A stretch of DNA of 64,000 bases from Gluconobacter aidae (lineage in GTDB: Bacteria; Pseudomonadota; Alphaproteobacteria; Acetobacterales; Acetobacteraceae). The stretch covers positions 1 through 64,000 of the forward strand of contig NZ_WIPH01000006.1 in NCBI RefSeq assembly GCF_009547075.1, given 5' to 3'. Positions 7,792 to 17,582 of this stretch are shown one piece after another. Each line of letters begins with the position of its first letter. Within the stretch, counting starts at the first letter, position 1. The translations under genes and the position numbers were made by a program. The notes under the pieces are model-generated. The model was not told the DNA's origin and made no database searches. It saw nothing but the letters and a program-made list of their open reading frames with translations.

Positions 7792-9231
7792 ATGGCCGAA
7801 CGCATGTTGCAGTTCGTCACCCACCCCCAGGTGCTTCCCGAGAAGCGCGACGCGCACGAACGCCGTCAGGATTTCGGGGAGATTTACCGTGGGTTCGCGC
7901 GCAGCCGTGCGGAAGAGCAGGCGTCGCGTTGCTCGCAGTGCGGGATTCCGTTCTGCTCCGTGCATTGTCCGCTGGGAAACAACATTCCCGACTGGCTGAA
8001 GCTGACGGCGGAAGACCGGCTTGAGGAAGCGTATGAGATGTCGTCCGCGACGAATACGTTTCCGGAGATCTGCGGGCGGATCTGTCCGCAGGATCGGCTG
8101 TGCGAAGGCAACTGCGTTATCAACAAGGGCTTTGAAAGCGTCACCATTGGTGCTGTCGAGCGGTTCATTACGGAAAATGCGTTCGAGCAGGGTTGGGTGA
8201 AGCCGGCACTCCCGGATCGTGAACTTGGGCGCAGTGTTGGGATCGTGGGGTCTGGTCCTGCGGGGCTGGCTTGTGCGGAGCGGCTGCGGGCGCAGGGTTA
8301 TGAGGTTCATGTCTATGAGCGTCAGGACCGTGTGGGCGGTCTGCTGACTTACGGGATTCCGAGCTTCAAGCTGGAAAAGCATGTGGTGGCGCGGCGTCAT
8401 GCGCTGCTGGAAGAGCAGGGGATCGTGTTCCATCTCTCCACGCCTGTCGGTTCGGGCGAAGGTGAGACGGCGCTTGAGGATCTGCGGGCGCGGCATGATG
8501 CGGTGTTTCTTGCAACGGGCGTGTACCGCTCGCGCGATGTGAAGGTGCCAGGGGCCGGGCTTGAAGGCGTTGTCGATGCGATCGACTTCCTGACGGCATC
8601 CAACCGTCGTGGCTATGACGAAGATCCGGGCGAGGATGCAGCGCTTCATGCGAAAGGGCGTCGGGTCGTGGTGATTGGCGGTGGGGACACGGCCATGGAC
8701 TGCGTGCGTACGTCGATCCGTCAGGGTGCCGAGCGTGTGACCTGTGTTTACCGTCGGGACCGGGCGAACATGCCGGGGTCGCGGCAGGAAGTTTACAATG
8801 CCGAGGAAGAAGGGGCGCAGTTCGAGTGGCTGGGTTCGCCGGAAGCGTTCCTTGGAGACGGCAGTGTGTCGGGCGTGCGCGTGCTGAAGATGCGTCTGGG
8901 GTCTCCGGATGCGTCGGGCCGTCGGTCCATCGAGGGCACGGGGCAGCATGACGTGATCGAGGGCGATCTGGTCATCAAGGCTCTGGGCTTCGATCCCGAG
9001 GATCTACCGGGGCAGTTCGCGGCCCCCGAGCTGGCCGTGACGCGCTGGGGCACGCTGACGGTGCCGCCGGGGGGCTTTGAGACGAGCCTGCCGGGTGTGT
9101 TCGCCGGCGGCGACATCGTGCGCGGGGCGAGCCTGGTCGTCTGGGCGATCAAGGATGGCCGGGATGCGGCCGATGCGATCCATCATCATCTGACTGAAAC
9201 AATGACCGGTGCTCTGGAGGCCGCGGAATGA
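7792..9231 (+). CDS. gltD: Glutamate synthase small (beta) subunit
   Basis: NADPH-oxidising flavoprotein subunit that passes electrons to GltB for glutamate formation from glutamine and 2-oxoglutarate. The 479-residue protein has the N-terminal Cys-rich region expected to bind 4Fe-4S clusters (CSQCGIPFC..HCPLGNN, then CGRICPQDRLCEGNC). Next come an FAD loop (GIVGSGPAGLACAERL), an NADPH loop (VVVIGGGDTAMDCVR) and the C-terminal FAGGDIVRGASLVVWAIKDG. The ATG at 7792 follows an AGGAGA 9 bases away; an in-frame start at 7738 has no such site. It precedes gltB, the reverse of the E. coli order, with a 4-base overlap. Confidence 0.95.
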   Translation: MAERMLQFVTHPQVLPEKRDAHERRQDFGEIYRGFARSRAEEQASRCSQCGIPFCSVHCPLGNNIPDWLKLTAEDRLEEAYEMSSATNTFPEICGRICPQDRLCEGNCVINKGFESVTIGAVERFITENAFEQGWVKPALPDRELGRSVGIVGSGPAGLACAERLRAQGYEVHVYERQDRVGGLLTYGIPSFKLEKHVVARRHALLEEQGIVFHLSTPVGSGEGETALEDLRARHDAVFLATGVYRSRDVKVPGAGLEGVVDAIDFLTASNRRGYDEDPGEDAALHAKGRRVVVIGGGDTAMDCVRTSIRQGAERVTCVYRRDRANMPGSRQEVYNAEEEGAQFEWLGSPEAFLGDGSVSGVRVLKMRLGSPDASGRRSIEGTGQHDVIEGDLVIKALGFDPEDLPGQFAAPELAVTRWGTLTVPPGGFETSLPGVFAGGDIVRGASLVVWAIKDGRDAADAIHHHLTETMTGALEAAE

Positions 9232-12200
9232 CACAGAATAACGATTTCATCCGCGAGTATGCCGAGAACGTCGAGCGTCTGAAGGGGTTGTATGACCCGT
9301 CACAGGAGCGCGATTCCTGTGGTGTGGGTCTGGTGGCGTCGCTCGATGGCAAGCCGTCGCGCAGTGTGGTTCTGGCGAGCATCGAGGCGCTGGGCAATAT
9401 CTGGCATCGCGGTGCGGTCGATGCCGATGGCAAGACCGGCGATGGCGCGGGCATCCATGTTGAAATCCCGCAGGATTTCTTTGCCGAGGCGATCCATAAC
9501 AGCTCCAGCGACGATACGATCGATGGGCGCATTGCGGTCGGCATGGTGTTCCTGCCCAAGACCGATCTGGGGTCGCAGGAGCGGGGCCGACAGATCATCG
9601 AAACGGAGATCCTGAACTTCGGGTACGGGATCTATGGCTGGCGTCAGGTGCCGATCGATACGGCGTGCATTGGCGAGAAGGCCAACCAGACGCGCCCGGA
9701 AATCGAGCAGATCATGATCCGCAACCGGCTTGGCCGGTCCGAGGACGAGTTCGAGCGCGACCTGTACGTGTTGCGTCGGCGGATCGAGAAGCAGGCGACG
9801 GCGCAGCAGGTTGATCTGTATGTGTGCTCGATGTCCTGCCGCTCGGTGATCTACAAGGGCATGTTCCTTGCTGAAAACCTGACAGATTTTTATCCGGATC
9901 TTCTGGATGAACGGTTCGTGTCGCGGTTTGCGATCTACCATCAGCGCTATTCGACCAATACGTTCCCGACCTGGAAACTCGCCCAGCCGTTCCGCAAGGT
10001 GGCGCATAACGGCGAGATCAATACGATTTCGGGCAATACGAACTGGATGCGCTCGCATGAAACGCGGCTCGCCCATCCGGATCTGGACCCGTACATGGCG
10101 GACCTAAAGCCTGTGGTGCAGGCTGCGGGTTCGGATACGGCGGTGCTGGATAATGTGTTCGAACTGCTGACCTTCGCCGGGCGTGATGCACCGATGGCGA
10201 AGACGATGCTGGTACCGGCCTCAGGGGGGGCGAACTCGGCGATGTCGGATGCGGCGCGGGCGCTTTTCCGGTACTGCAATGCGGTGATCGAGCCCTGGGA
10301 TGGTCCGGCAGCTTTGTGTGCGACGGACGGACGCTGGGTTGTGGCGGGGCTGGACCGTGCGGGTCTGCGTCCGCTGCGTTACAGCATCACGCAGGATGGT
10401 CTGCTCATCGTGGGGTCCGAGACCGGAATGGTCCGGGTGCCGGATGCGCGCGTCAAAAGCCGCGGGCGGCTTGGGCCGGGGCAGACGCTGGCGCTCGATC
10501 TGAAGGAAGGACGGCTTTACCAGTCTGAAGAGTTGCTCGAAATGCTGGCGTCGCGTCAGGATTTCCAGAGCTGGGTGAAGCGCATCCGCGATATCGAGCC
10601 AATCGTGCGCGATGTGGTCGAGCCCGAGGCGCTCGATCCGGATGTGCTGCGGCGGCATCAGGTGGCGGTCAGTCTGACGCATGAGGAGCTGGAGACCATT
10701 CTGCACCCGATGGTGGAGAACGCGGCCGAGGCTCTGGGCTCGATGGGTGATGATACGCCGCTTCAGGTGTTGTCGAAGATTTATCGCGGGCTGGCGCATT
10801 ATTTCCGTCAGGGGTTCAGTCAGGTCACGAATCCGCCGATCGATTCTCTGCGTGAGACGCGGGTGATGAGCCTGATTACGCGGCTGGGCAATCTGGGGAA
10901 TATTCTCGATCAGGCGCCGGAGCAGTGCGATCTGTTGCAGCTGCCGAGCCCGGTCCTGACGATTGGTGAGTTCGACGAACTGCGGAAGGTCTGCGGTGAG
11001 AATGCGGGCGTGATCGACTGCACGTTCCCGGCCGAAGAGGGCGAGGAAGGTCTGCGGGCGGCGATTGCATCCATCCGGGCGCAGGCTGAGGATCATGTTC
11101 GCGGCGGGTGTACGCATCTGTTCCTGACGGACGACAATACGGATGCGACGCGGGTTGCGATTCCGATGATCCTCGCGACCGCGGCCGTGCATATCCATCT
11201 GGTACGCAATTCGCTGCGGACGTTCACGTCGCTGAACGTGCGGACGTCCGGGGCGATCGATGTTCATGCGATTGCGGTGACGATTGGCGTGGGTGCGACG
11301 ACGGTGAACCCGGCGCTGGCACAGTATTGCGTGGCGGATCGGCTGCGGCGCGGGCTGTTTGGCAAGATGTCGCTGCGTGAGGCGATGGAGCGGTATCGCA
11401 AGGCTGTGGACAAGGGTCTGCTGAAGATCATGTCCAAGTCGGGCATTTCGATCATCTCCGCCTATCGTGGCGGGTATAATTTCGAGGCGATCGGGCTGTC
11501 CCGCGCGTTGGTGGCTGAGTTCTTCCCCGGCATGCCGTCGCGGATTTCGGGGATTGGTCTGCCGGGTATTGCGCGGAACGTTCTTGGCGCACATGCGGCG
11601 GCGTGGGACCGGAAGGTTGAGGCGTTGCCCGTGGGTGGGCGTTACAAGCTGCGGCGTCAGGGTGAGACGCATGCGTTCTCGGGGCAGCTTGTCCACATGC
11701 TCCAGAGTGCGGTGACGGCGAACAGCTTTACGCTGTACCGGCGTTACGCGGATGCGGTGCGTCAGATGCCGCCTGTGGCGCTGCGTGATCTGCTGGATTT
11801 CAAGCCGACCCATGCGCCGGTTCCGGTGGATGAAGTGGAGAGCATCACGCAGATCCGCCGTCGTCTGGTGGCGCCGGGGATTTCGCTGGGGGCGCTGAGT
11901 CCCGAGGCGCATGAGACGCTGGCGATTGCCATGAACCGGATCGGTGCGAAGTCCGATTCCGGTGAGGGTGGCGAGGATGCCGAGCGCTCCAAGCCGCGTC
12001 CGAACGGGGACAATGCGTCTTCGGCCATCAAGCAGGTGGCGTCCGGGCGTTTTGGTGTGACGGCGCAGTATCTGAACGACTGCCGCGAGATCGAGATCAA
12101 GATGGCGCAGGGTGCGAAGCCCGGCGAGGGCGGGCAGCTTCCGGGCTTCAAGGTCACGGAACTGATCGGGCGTCTGCGTCATGCGACGCCGGGGGTGACG

Positions 12201-13748
12201 CTGATTTCGCCCCCGCCGCATCATGACATCTATTCGATCGAGGATCTGGCGCAGCTCATTTATGATCTCAAGCAGATCAATCCGACGGCGACCGTCACGG
12301 TCAAGCTGGTCGCACGGACCGGCATCGGCACGATTGCGGCCGGTGTGGCGAAGGCCAAGGCGGATGCGATCCTGATTTCCGGTCATTCGGGCGGGACGGG
12401 GGCGAGCCCGCAGTCTTCGATCCATTATGCGGGTCTGCCGTGGGAAATGGGGCTGTCCGAAGCGCATCAGGTGCTGATGCTGAACCGTCTGCGTCATCGT
12501 CTGGTGTTGCGGACGGATGGCGGCATCAAGACGGGTCGCGACGTTGTCATGGCGGCGATGCTGGGCGCGGAAGAGTTCGGTATTGGTACGGCAGCGCTCG
12601 TGGCGATGGGCTGCATCATGGTGCGTCAGTGCCATTCCAACACCTGCCCGGTGGGCGTGTGTGTGCAGGACGAGAAGCTGCGCGAGAAGTTCGGGGGATC
12701 GCCGGAGAAGGTCATCAACCTGTTCACGCTGATTGCGGAAGACATCCGGCATATCTTGGCGGACCTCGGTGTGCGGTCGCTTGAAGAGGTGATCGGACGG
12801 ACGGATATGCTGCGTCAGGTGTCGCGTGGTGCGGACTATCTGGACGATCTGGATCTGAACTCCCTGCTGGTTCAGGCCGATCCGGGCGAACATGCGCGGT
12901 TCTGCACCCGTGAGGGGCGCAACGAAGTGCCTGAGACGCTGGACGGGCAGATCATTCCCGATGCGACGGCGCTGTTCGAACGTCGGGAAAAGCTGCATCT
13001 GCACTACACCGTGCAGAACACCCATCGTGCGATCGGTACGCGGGTTTCGGGCCTGATTACCCGCAAGTTCGGCATGAAGGAGCTTCCTGAGGGGCAGCTC
13101 ACTCTGTCGCTGCGAGGATCTGCCGGGCAGTCTCTGGGGGCGTTCGGTGTGCAGGGGCTCAAGATCGAGGTCGAGGGCGATGCCAACGATTATGTCGGCA
13201 AGGGGCTTTCGGGCGCGACGATCGTTGTCCGCAAGTCACCGGCGGCGCAGTGGGCGTCGGAGCAGAGCGCGATCATCGGCAATACGGTACTGTACGGAGC
13301 GACGGCGGGGACGCTGTTTGCGGCCGGACAGGCGGGTGAGCGCTTCGCAGTCCGAAACTCGGGAGCGACGGCGGTGGTCGAGGGCTGTGGCTCGAATGGC
13401 TGTGAATACATGACCGGCGGGACGGTCGTGATCCTTGGGGAGACGGGCGACAATTTCGGCGCCGGTTTCACGGGGGGCATGGCTTATGTGCTGGATGTAA
13501 AGGGGCGGTTCGAGGCGCAGATCAACCCCGATACGGTGATCTGGAGCCGCGTGCAGGCTGGCAGCCTCTGGGATCGGGAGCTTCGCGCACTTGTGGAGCG
13601 GCATGTTGCCGAGACGGGCAGTACCTATGCTGCGGATCTGCTGCATTGCTGGGAGCGGACGCTGGAGCGGTTCTGGCATGTCGTGCCGCGCGATTATGCG
13701 CGGATCATCGGCTATGTTCAGGAAGACCTGTCCCAGCTTTCGGCCTGA
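9228..13748 (+). CDS. gltB: Glutamate synthase large (alpha) subunit
   Basis: Glutaminase plus FMN/3Fe-4S synthase subunit. The 1506-residue preprotein begins with a 30-residue propeptide; removal would expose Cys31 (RDSCGVG), the nucleophile of the N-terminal Ntn-type amidotransferase domain. Later regions include the FMN-binding barrel with LISGHSGGTGASPQSSI and the cluster cysteines near 1129-1140 (CIMVRQCHSNTCPVGVC). The C-terminal beta-helix contains the repeated GxxGG pattern (GCGSNGCEYMTGG, GAGFTGGMAYV). Length and domain order are those of bacterial GltB. Start and gltD stop overlap as ATGA. With glnD at 36.6 kb this window holds two nitrogen-assimilation control points. Confidence 0.97.
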   Translation: MTQNNDFIREYAENVERLKGLYDPSQERDSCGVGLVASLDGKPSRSVVLASIEALGNIWHRGAVDADGKTGDGAGIHVEIPQDFFAEAIHNSSSDDTIDGRIAVGMVFLPKTDLGSQERGRQIIETEILNFGYGIYGWRQVPIDTACIGEKANQTRPEIEQIMIRNRLGRSEDEFERDLYVLRRRIEKQATAQQVDLYVCSMSCRSVIYKGMFLAENLTDFYPDLLDERFVSRFAIYHQRYSTNTFPTWKLAQPFRKVAHNGEINTISGNTNWMRSHETRLAHPDLDPYMADLKPVVQAAGSDTAVLDNVFELLTFAGRDAPMAKTMLVPASGGANSAMSDAARALFRYCNAVIEPWDGPAALCATDGRWVVAGLDRAGLRPLRYSITQDGLLIVGSETGMVRVPDARVKSRGRLGPGQTLALDLKEGRLYQSEELLEMLASRQDFQSWVKRIRDIEPIVRDVVEPEALDPDVLRRHQVAVSLTHEELETILHPMVENAAEALGSMGDDTPLQVLSKIYRGLAHYFRQGFSQVTNPPIDSLRETRVMSLITRLGNLGNILDQAPEQCDLLQLPSPVLTIGEFDELRKVCGENAGVIDCTFPAEEGEEGLRAAIASIRAQAEDHVRGGCTHLFLTDDNTDATRVAIPMILATAAVHIHLVRNSLRTFTSLNVRTSGAIDVHAIAVTIGVGATTVNPALAQYCVADRLRRGLFGKMSLREAMERYRKAVDKGLLKIMSKSGISIISAYRGGYNFEAIGLSRALVAEFFPGMPSRISGIGLPGIARNVLGAHAAAWDRKVEALPVGGRYKLRRQGETHAFSGQLVHMLQSAVTANSFTLYRRYADAVRQMPPVALRDLLDFKPTHAPVPVDEVESITQIRRRLVAPGISLGALSPEAHETLAIAMNRIGAKSDSGEGGEDAERSKPRPNGDNASSAIKQVASGRFGVTAQYLNDCREIEIKMAQGAKPGEGGQLPGFKVTELIGRLRHATPGVTLISPPPHHDIYSIEDLAQLIYDLKQINPTATVTVKLVARTGIGTIAAGVAKAKADAILISGHSGGTGASPQSSIHYAGLPWEMGLSEAHQVLMLNRLRHRLVLRTDGGIKTGRDVVMAAMLGAEEFGIGTAALVAMGCIMVRQCHSNTCPVGVCVQDEKLREKFGGSPEKVINLFTLIAEDIRHILADLGVRSLEEVIGRTDMLRQVSRGADYLDDLDLNSLLVQADPGEHARFCTREGRNEVPETLDGQIIPDATALFERREKLHLHYTVQNTHRAIGTRVSGLITRKFGMKELPEGQLTLSLRGSAGQSLGAFGVQGLKIEVEGDANDYVGKGLSGATIVVRKSPAAQWASEQSAIIGNTVLYGATAGTLFAAGQAGERFAVRNSGATAVVEGCGSNGCEYMTGGTVVILGETGDNFGAGFTGGMAYVLDVKGRFEAQINPDTVIWSRVQAGSLWDRELRALVERHVAETGSTYAADLLHCWERTLERFWHVVPRDYARIIGYVQEDLSQLSA

Positions 13749-14130
13749 CGAAGATGATCGCTCCTGTAGCCTGACCTGACGTTGACCTGTGATGAAATGG
13801 CTTTGCTGAGGAGCAGAGACACACTGTAGGACCCGAGTACGGCCAGATGGAAGGACAGGGTCCGGCGTCGCCATGCGCAACAGGCTTCCGTTATGGCAGG
13901 TCAGGACATCGGGAATGACAACCGTGGGCATCAGATCGGGACGTGTGTTTCACTCCCGAAGATTTTCAGACTCTGTCGGATGTTCAAATGCCTGGATGAG
14001 GTATTTTTGCATGAACTGGCGGAAGATCCGGGGTTGCGGGCATTATTATGATTCGATGGGGGTTTTGACACTGCGGTCTTGTCATCAACATCCCGTTTGA
14101 CGGGGGGGATTGTGGCTTTAAGGTCAGGAT
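13749..14130. other. Intergenic region gltB-pepF, no gene seen
   Basis: About 380 bases without a convincing gene: short open frames on either strand lack protein character and ribosome binding sites. A small 5-bp hairpin occurs at 14092-14104, and a TTGACA-like element at 14065 sits in an imperfect dyad with a TGTCATCAA downstream. These may belong to the promoter of the oligopeptidase gene, but neither a -10 box nor an operator can be assigned with confidence. Confidence 0.5.
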
Positions 14131-15945
14131 ATGACCATGCTCTTTTCTGCCGCTGACGGCACGCCGCATTCGTCCTCCGGGGAGCAGATGCCGCCCCGCT
14201 GGGATCTCTCTGACCTCTATGCCTCACCGGAAGATCCGGTTCTGGCGTCGGATTTCGATCGCTGGGCCGGAGCTGCGCACAGTTTCTGCGAAACGTATAA
14301 GGGGCGTCTGGAGACGCTGACGGGCGTGGAGCTTGCGAAAGCGTTTGCGGAATACGAAGCGATCGAGGAGGGCCTGGGGAAGATCGGGTCTTTCTCCAGC
14401 CTTGGCTTTGCGGCGCATACGACCGATCCGGTCTGGGGGCGCTTTGCGCAGGGTGTGCAGGAGCGGATGACGGAGGTGGCCTCCGATCTTATGTTCTTCA
14501 CGCTGGAGCTGAACCGGATAGCTGATGAGGTTCTGGCGCGGATCTGCGAGGCGCAGGAAATGCGCAAATGGGATCCGTATCTGCGGGATCTGCGGATGTA
14601 CCGGCCGTATCAGCTTTCCGACGAGGTCGAGCAGGTGCTGATGGACAAGTCGGTGACGGGGCGAAATGCCTGGAACCGGCTGTTCGATGAGACCATGGCG
14701 ACGCTGAGTGTCATGATCGACGGTGAGGAAAAGCCGCTGGGCGAGGCGTTCAATCTGCTGACGAATGCGGATCGTGCGAAGCGCGAGGCCGCGGCGCAGC
14801 AGATCAGTGCGGTTCTGGGTGAGAATTCGCGTCTGCTGACGATGATTACCAACACGCTCGCCAAGGACAAGGCGATCGGGGACAGGCTGCGGGGTTATCC
14901 GCGCCCCACCAGTGCGCGCAATCTGGCGAACATGGTCGAGGACGAGGTCGTCGATGCGCTGGTGGGTGCGGTGGACGAGGCTTATCCGCGGCTGGCGCAC
15001 CGGTATTATGCGCTCAAGGCGAAGTGGCTCGGGCTGGAAAAGCTGGAGCACTGGGACCGCAATGCGCCGCTGCCGGGTGTTGAGGCGCGGAAGATCGACT
15101 GGGAGCAGGGCAAGGAGATCGTGCGCACGGCCTATGCCGGGTTTGATCCGGGTCTGGGCGAGATCGTGAACCGGTTCCTGACGCATCCCTGGATTGATGC
15201 GGCTCCGGTGGCGGGCAAGTCTTCGGGGGCGTTCTCCCATTCCTGCGTGCCGTCCGTGCATCCGTATATCCTGATGAACTATCGCGGGCAGCCGCGGGAT
15301 GTGATGACGCTGGCGCATGAACTGGGGCATGGCGTGCATCAGACGCTGGCCGGGCAGAAGCAGGGCTATCTGAATGCCGATACGCCGCTGACGCTGGCGG
15401 AGACGGCCTCGGTATTTGGCGAGATGCTGACGTTCCAGTCCCTGCTGGATGCGGAGAGCGATCCGAAGCGCCGTCGTCACATGCTGGCGGCGAAGGTCGA
15501 GGACATGCTGAATACGGTGGTCCGGCAGATCGCGTTCTACCAGTTTGAAGTGAAGGTCCATGACGAGCGGGCGAAGGGTGAGCTTTCGCCGGAGCGTCTG
15601 GGGGAAATCTGGCGTGAGGTTCAGGTCCGGAGTCTGGGGCCGGCCTTCCATTTCACACCGGATTATGACCTCTACTGGTCGTATATTCCGCATTTCGTGC
15701 ATTCGCCGTTCTATGTTTATGCGTATGCTTTCGGAGACTGTCTGGTGAATGCGCTTTATGGCGTTTATCAGGAAAAGCCTGAGGGTTTTGCTGCGAAATA
15801 CCGCACCATGCTCGAAGCAGGCGGAACGCTGCGTCACAAGGAACTGCTCGCTCCCTTCGGACTTGATGCGACAGATCCGGGTTTCTGGCGTAAAGGACTG
15901 GATGTGATCTCGGGACTGATTGATCAGCTCGAGCAGGAGGACTGA
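14131..15945 (+). CDS. pepF: Oligoendopeptidase F (M3 metallopeptidase)
   Basis: Cytoplasmic zinc peptidase that degrades oligopeptides. The 604-residue protein has the N-terminal helical oligopeptidase domain (PPRWDLSDLYASPEDPV at about 21-37). The M3 zinc motif HELGH lies at about 396-400, followed by the downstream glutamate in LAETASVFGEM. The C-terminal YSYIPHFVHSPFYVYAYAFG segment is typical of the PepF/M3B subgroup. ATG at 14131 is preceded by AGGTCAGGA. The gene ends 8 bases before the ABC1-like gene, suggesting co-transcription. Confidence 0.93.
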   Translation: MTMLFSAADGTPHSSSGEQMPPRWDLSDLYASPEDPVLASDFDRWAGAAHSFCETYKGRLETLTGVELAKAFAEYEAIEEGLGKIGSFSSLGFAAHTTDPVWGRFAQGVQERMTEVASDLMFFTLELNRIADEVLARICEAQEMRKWDPYLRDLRMYRPYQLSDEVEQVLMDKSVTGRNAWNRLFDETMATLSVMIDGEEKPLGEAFNLLTNADRAKREAAAQQISAVLGENSRLLTMITNTLAKDKAIGDRLRGYPRPTSARNLANMVEDEVVDALVGAVDEAYPRLAHRYYALKAKWLGLEKLEHWDRNAPLPGVEARKIDWEQGKEIVRTAYAGFDPGLGEIVNRFLTHPWIDAAPVAGKSSGAFSHSCVPSVHPYILMNYRGQPRDVMTLAHELGHGVHQTLAGQKQGYLNADTPLTLAETASVFGEMLTFQSLLDAESDPKRRRHMLAAKVEDMLNTVVRQIAFYQFEVKVHDERAKGELSPERLGEIWREVQVRSLGPAFHFTPDYDLYWSYIPHFVHSPFYVYAYAFGDCLVNALYGVYQEKPEGFAAKYRTMLEAGGTLRHKELLAPFGLDATDPGFWRKGLDVISGLIDQLEQED

Positions 15946-15953
15946 GGAGCATC

Positions 15954-17315
15954 ATGGCGAGGGATCTCGACAACACCGGCCTCATGGGGGAGCTGCGTCG
16001 CATGGCGCGGACCTCCGGCGCGGTCGGCGGCATTGCGGCGCGGATGGCGGGCAGCCGTCTGGGCTTCAAGACGGATAAAGGCGTTCATGCAGAGGGCCTG
16101 AAATCCGCGTTGGGAAACCTCAAGGGGCCGTTGATGAAGGCGGCCCAGCTTCTCTCGACCATTCCCGGCGCATTGCCCGAAGAATATGCGGACGAACTGG
16201 CGCATTTGCAGTCCAACGCGCCGCCGATGGGCTGGAGCTTCGTGCGCCGTCGCATGCAGGCGGAGCTTGGGGCGGGATGGGAAAAGCATTTCCGATCTTT
16301 CAGCCACGAGGCCGTGGCGGCGGCGTCGCTCGGGCAGGTGCATCGGGCGCGTTTGGTCGATGGGCGCGAAGTGGCATGCAAGTTGCAGTATCCGGACATG
16401 CAGGCAGCCGTGGATTCGGATCTGCGGCAGTTCCGCGCGGCGCTGGTCATTTACCGGAAGTTCGAGACCGCGATCCGTCAGGACGAGGTCTATACCGAGC
16501 TGGCGGACCGGCTGCGCGAGGAGCTGGATTACCGGCGTGAGGCGAGCCATCTGCGGCTGTATCGGGACATGCTCGCGAATACGCCCGAGGTAACGGTACC
16601 AGTGCCGGTTGAGGCGCTTTCCACCGGGCGGTTGCTGACCATGGACTGGGTAAGCGGGCGCAGTATGCGGACTGTCCTGGGCGAGAACCTGCCGCAGGAA
16701 TACCGGAACGCGATGGCGACGGCGCTGTTCAAAGCCTGGTATACACCGGTCTATCGCTATGGTGTCATTCACGGTGACCCGCATATGGGCAATTTCACCG
16801 TGCGGGACGATTATGGCCTGAATCTGCTGGATTTCGGGGCTGTTCGGATCTTTTCGCCACGCTTTGTGGAAGGGGTTATCGACCTGTTCACGGCGCTGCG
16901 GGAGAATAACGAGGAACTGGCGTTCCATGCGTACAGCAAATGGGGCTTTGTCGGGATTTCGCGCGAGACGGCCAGCATCCTGAATGAATGGGCGCGGTTC
17001 TTCTACCGGCCGCTGATGACGGATCGGGTGTGCTCCATGCAGGAGAGCAATGATCCGGCCGAAGCGCGTCAGGTTCTGGAGAAGGTCTATGACGGGCTGA
17101 AGCGGACGGGCGGTGTGAAGCTGCCGCGTGAGTTCGTGCTGATGGACCGTTCGGCGATCGGGCTGGGGAGTGCGTTCCTGCGTCTGGAGGCGCGACTGAA
17201 CTGGCACAGGATGTTCGAGGAACTGATCGAGGGCTTCGACGTGGACGTGCTGGCGCAGCGTCAGCAGGAGGCTCTGGCGAAGGCGAAGGTGCCGCCGGCG
17301 CTGTCTTCGCTTTGA
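15954..17315 (+). CDS. ABC1/AarF/UbiB family atypical kinase
   Basis: Member of the ABC1/COQ8/UbiB family, whose characterised members support ubiquinone biosynthesis and bind nucleotides in a protein-kinase-like fold. In 453 residues I see the KxGQ-type motif as KAAQ (62-65), the Ala-rich loop (AVAAASLGQVHRA), the catalytic-loop-like HGDPHMGNF and the DFG-like LLDFGAVR. The KxGQ glycine is alanine here. No C-terminal membrane pair is obvious, unlike E. coli UbiB, so it is closer to the soluble ABC1 proteins of alphaproteobacteria. The exact substrate or role is not established. A strong terminator follows. Confidence 0.85.
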   Translation: MARDLDNTGLMGELRRMARTSGAVGGIAARMAGSRLGFKTDKGVHAEGLKSALGNLKGPLMKAAQLLSTIPGALPEEYADELAHLQSNAPPMGWSFVRRRMQAELGAGWEKHFRSFSHEAVAAASLGQVHRARLVDGREVACKLQYPDMQAAVDSDLRQFRAALVIYRKFETAIRQDEVYTELADRLREELDYRREASHLRLYRDMLANTPEVTVPVPVEALSTGRLLTMDWVSGRSMRTVLGENLPQEYRNAMATALFKAWYTPVYRYGVIHGDPHMGNFTVRDDYGLNLLDFGAVRIFSPRFVEGVIDLFTALRENNEELAFHAYSKWGFVGISRETASILNEWARFFYRPLMTDRVCSMQESNDPAEARQVLEKVYDGLKRTGGVKLPREFVLMDRSAIGLGSAFLRLEARLNWHRMFEELIEGFDVDVLAQRQQEALAKAKVPPALSSL

Positions 17316-17330
17316 AGGTTTAAGGTCATG

Positions 17331-17371
17331 AAAAAAGAGGCGCTTCCTTTGCGGAAAGCGCCTCTTTTTTT
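17331..17371. terminator. Strong bidirectional intrinsic terminator
   Basis: A perfect 15-bp stem (17331-17345 with 17356-17370, GC core GAGGCGCTT/AAGCGCCTC) with a 10-base loop, flanked by an A-run on the left and a T-run on the right. It ends the pepF-ABC1 transcript and has the symmetry to act in the other direction too. Confidence 0.92.
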
Positions 17372-17582
17372 GTTCTGCGCTTTTATTCCTTTGGTGGGCA
17401 GGGTGTAGGCGATGATCTGATCGTTACTATTTTCAAAGATCAGGAAGGGGGCCGAAAAGTCCGATCTTAAATAACGAAACGGAAAGTTTAGTATCATAAA
17501 GGATATATGATCTGTTCGCCGTTATATTAAGGGTATGACCGAAGCCGGCGCCCCTGAGGAATGCCGGATCGCGGAGATTGGA

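Noticed and set aside
10221-13025. Very long minus-strand open frame (about 930 codons) opposite gltB
   Set aside because: It mirrors the high-GC codon positions of gltB. The translation is Arg/His/Gln-rich with no family motifs, and gltB on the other strand is certain.
14224-15837. Minus-strand open frame opposite pepF
   Set aside because: Shadow frame of a well-supported M3 peptidase gene; its translation lacks domains.
17261-17497. Short minus-strand open frame across the terminator
   Set aside because: It runs through the strong hairpin and into the ABC1 gene; no protein character.
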